Shown: piece after piece, positions 63,840-64,000 of the stretch | Layout of the letters: each line of letters begins with the position of its first letter | How positions within the stretch are numbered: position 1 is the stretch's first letter | Origin: Bacteroidales bacterium | GTDB lineage: Bacteria; Bacteroidota; Bacteroidia; Bacteroidales; UBA12077 | Direction of reading: 5' to 3' | NCBI GenBank assembly: GCA_028282785.1 | Contig: JANQHE010000038.1 | Span: 91,788-155,787, forward strand | DNA length: 64,000 nt | Notes under the pieces: model-generated | The model's input: the letters and a program-made list of their open reading frames with translations, nothing else | The model's database searches: none | What the model was told of the DNA's origin: nothing | Translations under genes and position numbers: made by a program

Positions 63840-64000
63840 GAGGTTGTCCAAAAAGTCTTAGTGCTCTTTGTGCCTGCTTTGTGAAACTTTGTGGAATAAT
63901 TATAAAAAGCTGTTAAACAGAGAACCACAAAGAAAACGCAAAGTTTCTCAAAGTAAAAAATACGAACAAAATTCAACAATTCTACTTTTTGGACAACCTC
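63840..64000. mobile_element. MITE-like element with 17-bp perfect terminal inverted repeats
   Basis: GAGGTTGTCCAAAAAGT at 63840-63856 is mirrored exactly at 63984-64000. The interior is also largely self-complementary: CTTTGTG...AACTTTGTGG on the left pairs with CCACAAAG...CAAAGTTTCTCAAAG on the right. The 161-bp element has no reading frame. It ends at the last base of the window, so a target duplication cannot be checked. A transposase acting in trans from a full-length relative is likely; the family is not identified. Confidence 0.8.

Noticed and set aside
1..64000. CRISPR array, phage, toxin-antitoxin or nif cluster
   Set aside because: No regular spaced repeats, phage genes or toxin pairs were seen; the NifX-like gene stands without nitrogenase genes.

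Overview
The window is a stretch of a low-GC (roughly one third G+C by eye) Bacteroidota chromosome, most likely from the Bacteroidales/Marinilabiliales side of the phylum. Several things point there: a secreted protein with the gliding-motility/type IX secretion type-B sorting domain, CarboxypepD_reg-like and SusC-plug-like segments, an anti-sigma/ECF pair of the Bacteroidota type, a TamB gene divergent from tsaD, TAnnTTTG -7 promoter boxes, and the lack of Shine-Dalgarno sequences. I saw no rRNA, tRNA, CRISPR array or transposase gene. One small inverted-repeat element sits at the right edge.

Layout. Positions 1-3.8 kb hold a membrane-protein fragment, an orphan membrane sensor, an MFS transporter and tsaD. 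Positions 3.9-11.3 kb hold envelope genes: tamB, an exbB-exbD-tonB energy-transduction operon and a Wzz-like protein. Positions 11.3-15.4 kb hold a TauE/SafE exporter, glyA, a single-domain response regulator, a small membrane protein, and a DUF134 regulator with a NifX-like protein. Positions 15.4-20.9 kb hold three tandem ClC-CBS paralogs. Positions 21-25.2 kb hold an M16 protease pair (one active, one lacking the zinc motif) and a type IX secretion cargo. Positions 25.2-29.5 kb hold the relA/spoT - fur - purA housekeeping cluster.

Positions 29.5-33.5 kb hold an ECF sigma factor, its anti-sigma partner and, divergently, a vWA protein. The last two share a closely similar CarboxypepD_reg-like domain. 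Positions 33.5-37.9 kb hold a pseudouridine synthase, an M16C lipoprotein peptidase and a bacteriohemerythrin. Positions 37.9-42.5 kb hold three tandem MFS paralogs. After these come a SPOR lipoprotein, an acyl-CoA synthetase and then a signalling region (45.5-57.3 kb). That region has a response regulator/outer-membrane protein operon with a sigma-54 activator, a giant propeller-SpoIIE sensor phosphatase, an NtrC-type two-component operon with a cupin gene, and a divergent FtsX/MacB-type permease. The rest is housekeeping and small genes (DUF3667, a probably frameshifted lipoprotein, PepD, thioredoxin, LysE, TfoX-like, DUF2007, HD) and ends in a 161-bp MITE-like element.

The most informative non-coding structures are two complete-looking sigma-54 control regions. 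Each has repeated palindromic activator sites and a GG-N10-G[C/A/G] promoter, and each lies next to its own activator gene (46.59-46.78 kb and 54.82-54.94 kb). A 30-bp-spaced palindrome pair overlies the start of the DUF134 gene. The best candidates for an undescribed system are the ECF/anti-sigma/vWA module with matched domains, and the ClC triplet, whose signature motifs degenerate step by step from one copy to the next.
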